Part shown: one piece after another, positions 38,239-38,460 of the stretch | How positions within the stretch are numbered: position 1 is the first letter of the stretch | Layout: every line of letters starts with the position of its first letter | From: Phycisphaerae bacterium | Lineage (GTDB): Bacteria; Planctomycetota; Phycisphaerae; UBA1845; UTPLA1 | Direction: 5' to 3' | Length of the DNA stretch: 38,460 bases | Assembly (NCBI GenBank): GCA_030593565.1 | Contig: JAUVGW010000006.1 | Location: 1-38,460, forward strand | Notes under the pieces: generated by a model | Told to the model about the DNA's origin: nothing | The model's input: the letters and a program-made list of their open reading frames with translations, nothing else | Database searches by the model: none | Made by a program: the position numbers and the translations under genes

Positions 38239-38460
38239 TCTGATCACCCCCTTCCTCCAAGGTCGGCGGGGTCGGGAAATGCTCGCGGATCTTACTGCGA
38301 ATAGCGGCCCTCGCGGCGGCACTCGCGGCACTCGCGGCGTCACTCGCGGCGTCAGGTCTTATCTCACCGCGCGAACACGCCACAGCAGCTCCGAGAGCAA
38401 GCCGCGGACGGTCCTCTCCTTGCGGCACATGCACAAGCAAGGGCCGCACGCAGTCGCAGA
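38231..38460 (-). CDS. Putative immunity-like protein, cut by the window edge
   Basis: The frame ends at 38231 and is open to the edge. Read across to base 1 it continues without a stop, with a GTG start at complement 13-11 after an AGGAAAG site, giving an 80-residue protein beginning GLALCDCVRPLLVHVPQGED. This 'ACDC...RPR.AL' pattern and the DAAS-type alanine repeats (DAASDAASAASAAARAA) resemble the 'putative immunity protein' group found in many bacteria and phages. A longer ATG start at complement 157-155 is also possible. Function in phage unknown. Confidence 0.6.
   Translation of the reverse strand, partial: CDCVRPLLVHVPQGEDRPRLALGAAVACSRGEIRPDAASDAASAASAAARAAIRSKIREHFPTPPTLEEGGDQNE

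Noticed and set aside
1-38460. CRISPR arrays, integrase, transposase or insertion sequences
   Set aside because: No regularly spaced repeat array and no tyrosine or serine recombinase or transposase motif was seen on either strand.

Overview
The window looks like one complete genome of a tailed phage with siphovirus-type (lambda-like) virion genes: GC-rich, densely packed and almost all on the + strand. Its two ends appear to join. A minus-strand reading frame that runs off the right edge stays open when continued into base 1, and the joined protein reads more naturally than either part. I therefore read it as a circularly closed or circularly permuted genome of about 38.5 kb. The host cannot be read directly. 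Gene order and several tail proteins resemble phages and prophages of Planctomycetota-like bacteria, which is a weak inference. No integrase, transposase, DNA polymerase, primase or helicase was seen, so replication must rely on host enzymes.

Layout. Bases 1-272 form a divergent control region with a good sigma70-type promoter and an inverted repeat at its start site, followed by a small HTH regulator (273). Bases 461-13.5 kb hold the early and middle genes: a stray Mu gp36-like head gene, a C5 DNA methyltransferase overprinted by a second long frame, RusA resolvase, a RecF/Rad50-like ATPase, a RecE-like exonuclease, RecT, a DnaD-type replication initiator split at a tandem repeat, a MazG-like pyrophosphohydrolase, a DUF4406-like protein, and many small zinc-ribbon, membrane and coiled-coil proteins. 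A broken MT-A70 methyltransferase lies against the terminase gene (13654). Bases 15.7-17.9 kb hold small accessory genes and then a structured terminator or attenuator. The virion operon follows: portal, a protease-scaffold-capsid fusion, decoration protein, head-tail connectors, tail tube, frameshifted tail chaperones, an 852-residue tape measure, tail tip and fibre proteins rich in repeats and Fn3-like domains, and a beta-helix protein. After an inverted-repeat element comes a short lysis-type cassette (holin-like membrane protein, lipoprotein). A bidirectional terminator (36725-36765) closes this operon and the opposing minus-strand operon, which carries an immunity-like protein, an HTH protein, two unknown genes, a tRNA-Asn and a degenerate tRNA-like gene.

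How it works together. RecT, the RecE-like nuclease, the ATPase and RusA form a recombination module. The initiator directs origin firing with host machinery. MazG-like and DUF4406-like enzymes probably tune nucleotide pools, and the methyltransferase marks phage DNA. The most striking features are the overprinted methyltransferase, two tandem repeats whose copy number sets a reading frame, an internal start that could give capsid protein without protease, a probable -1 frameshift in the tail chaperone, the inverted-repeat element, and two structurally odd tRNA genes.
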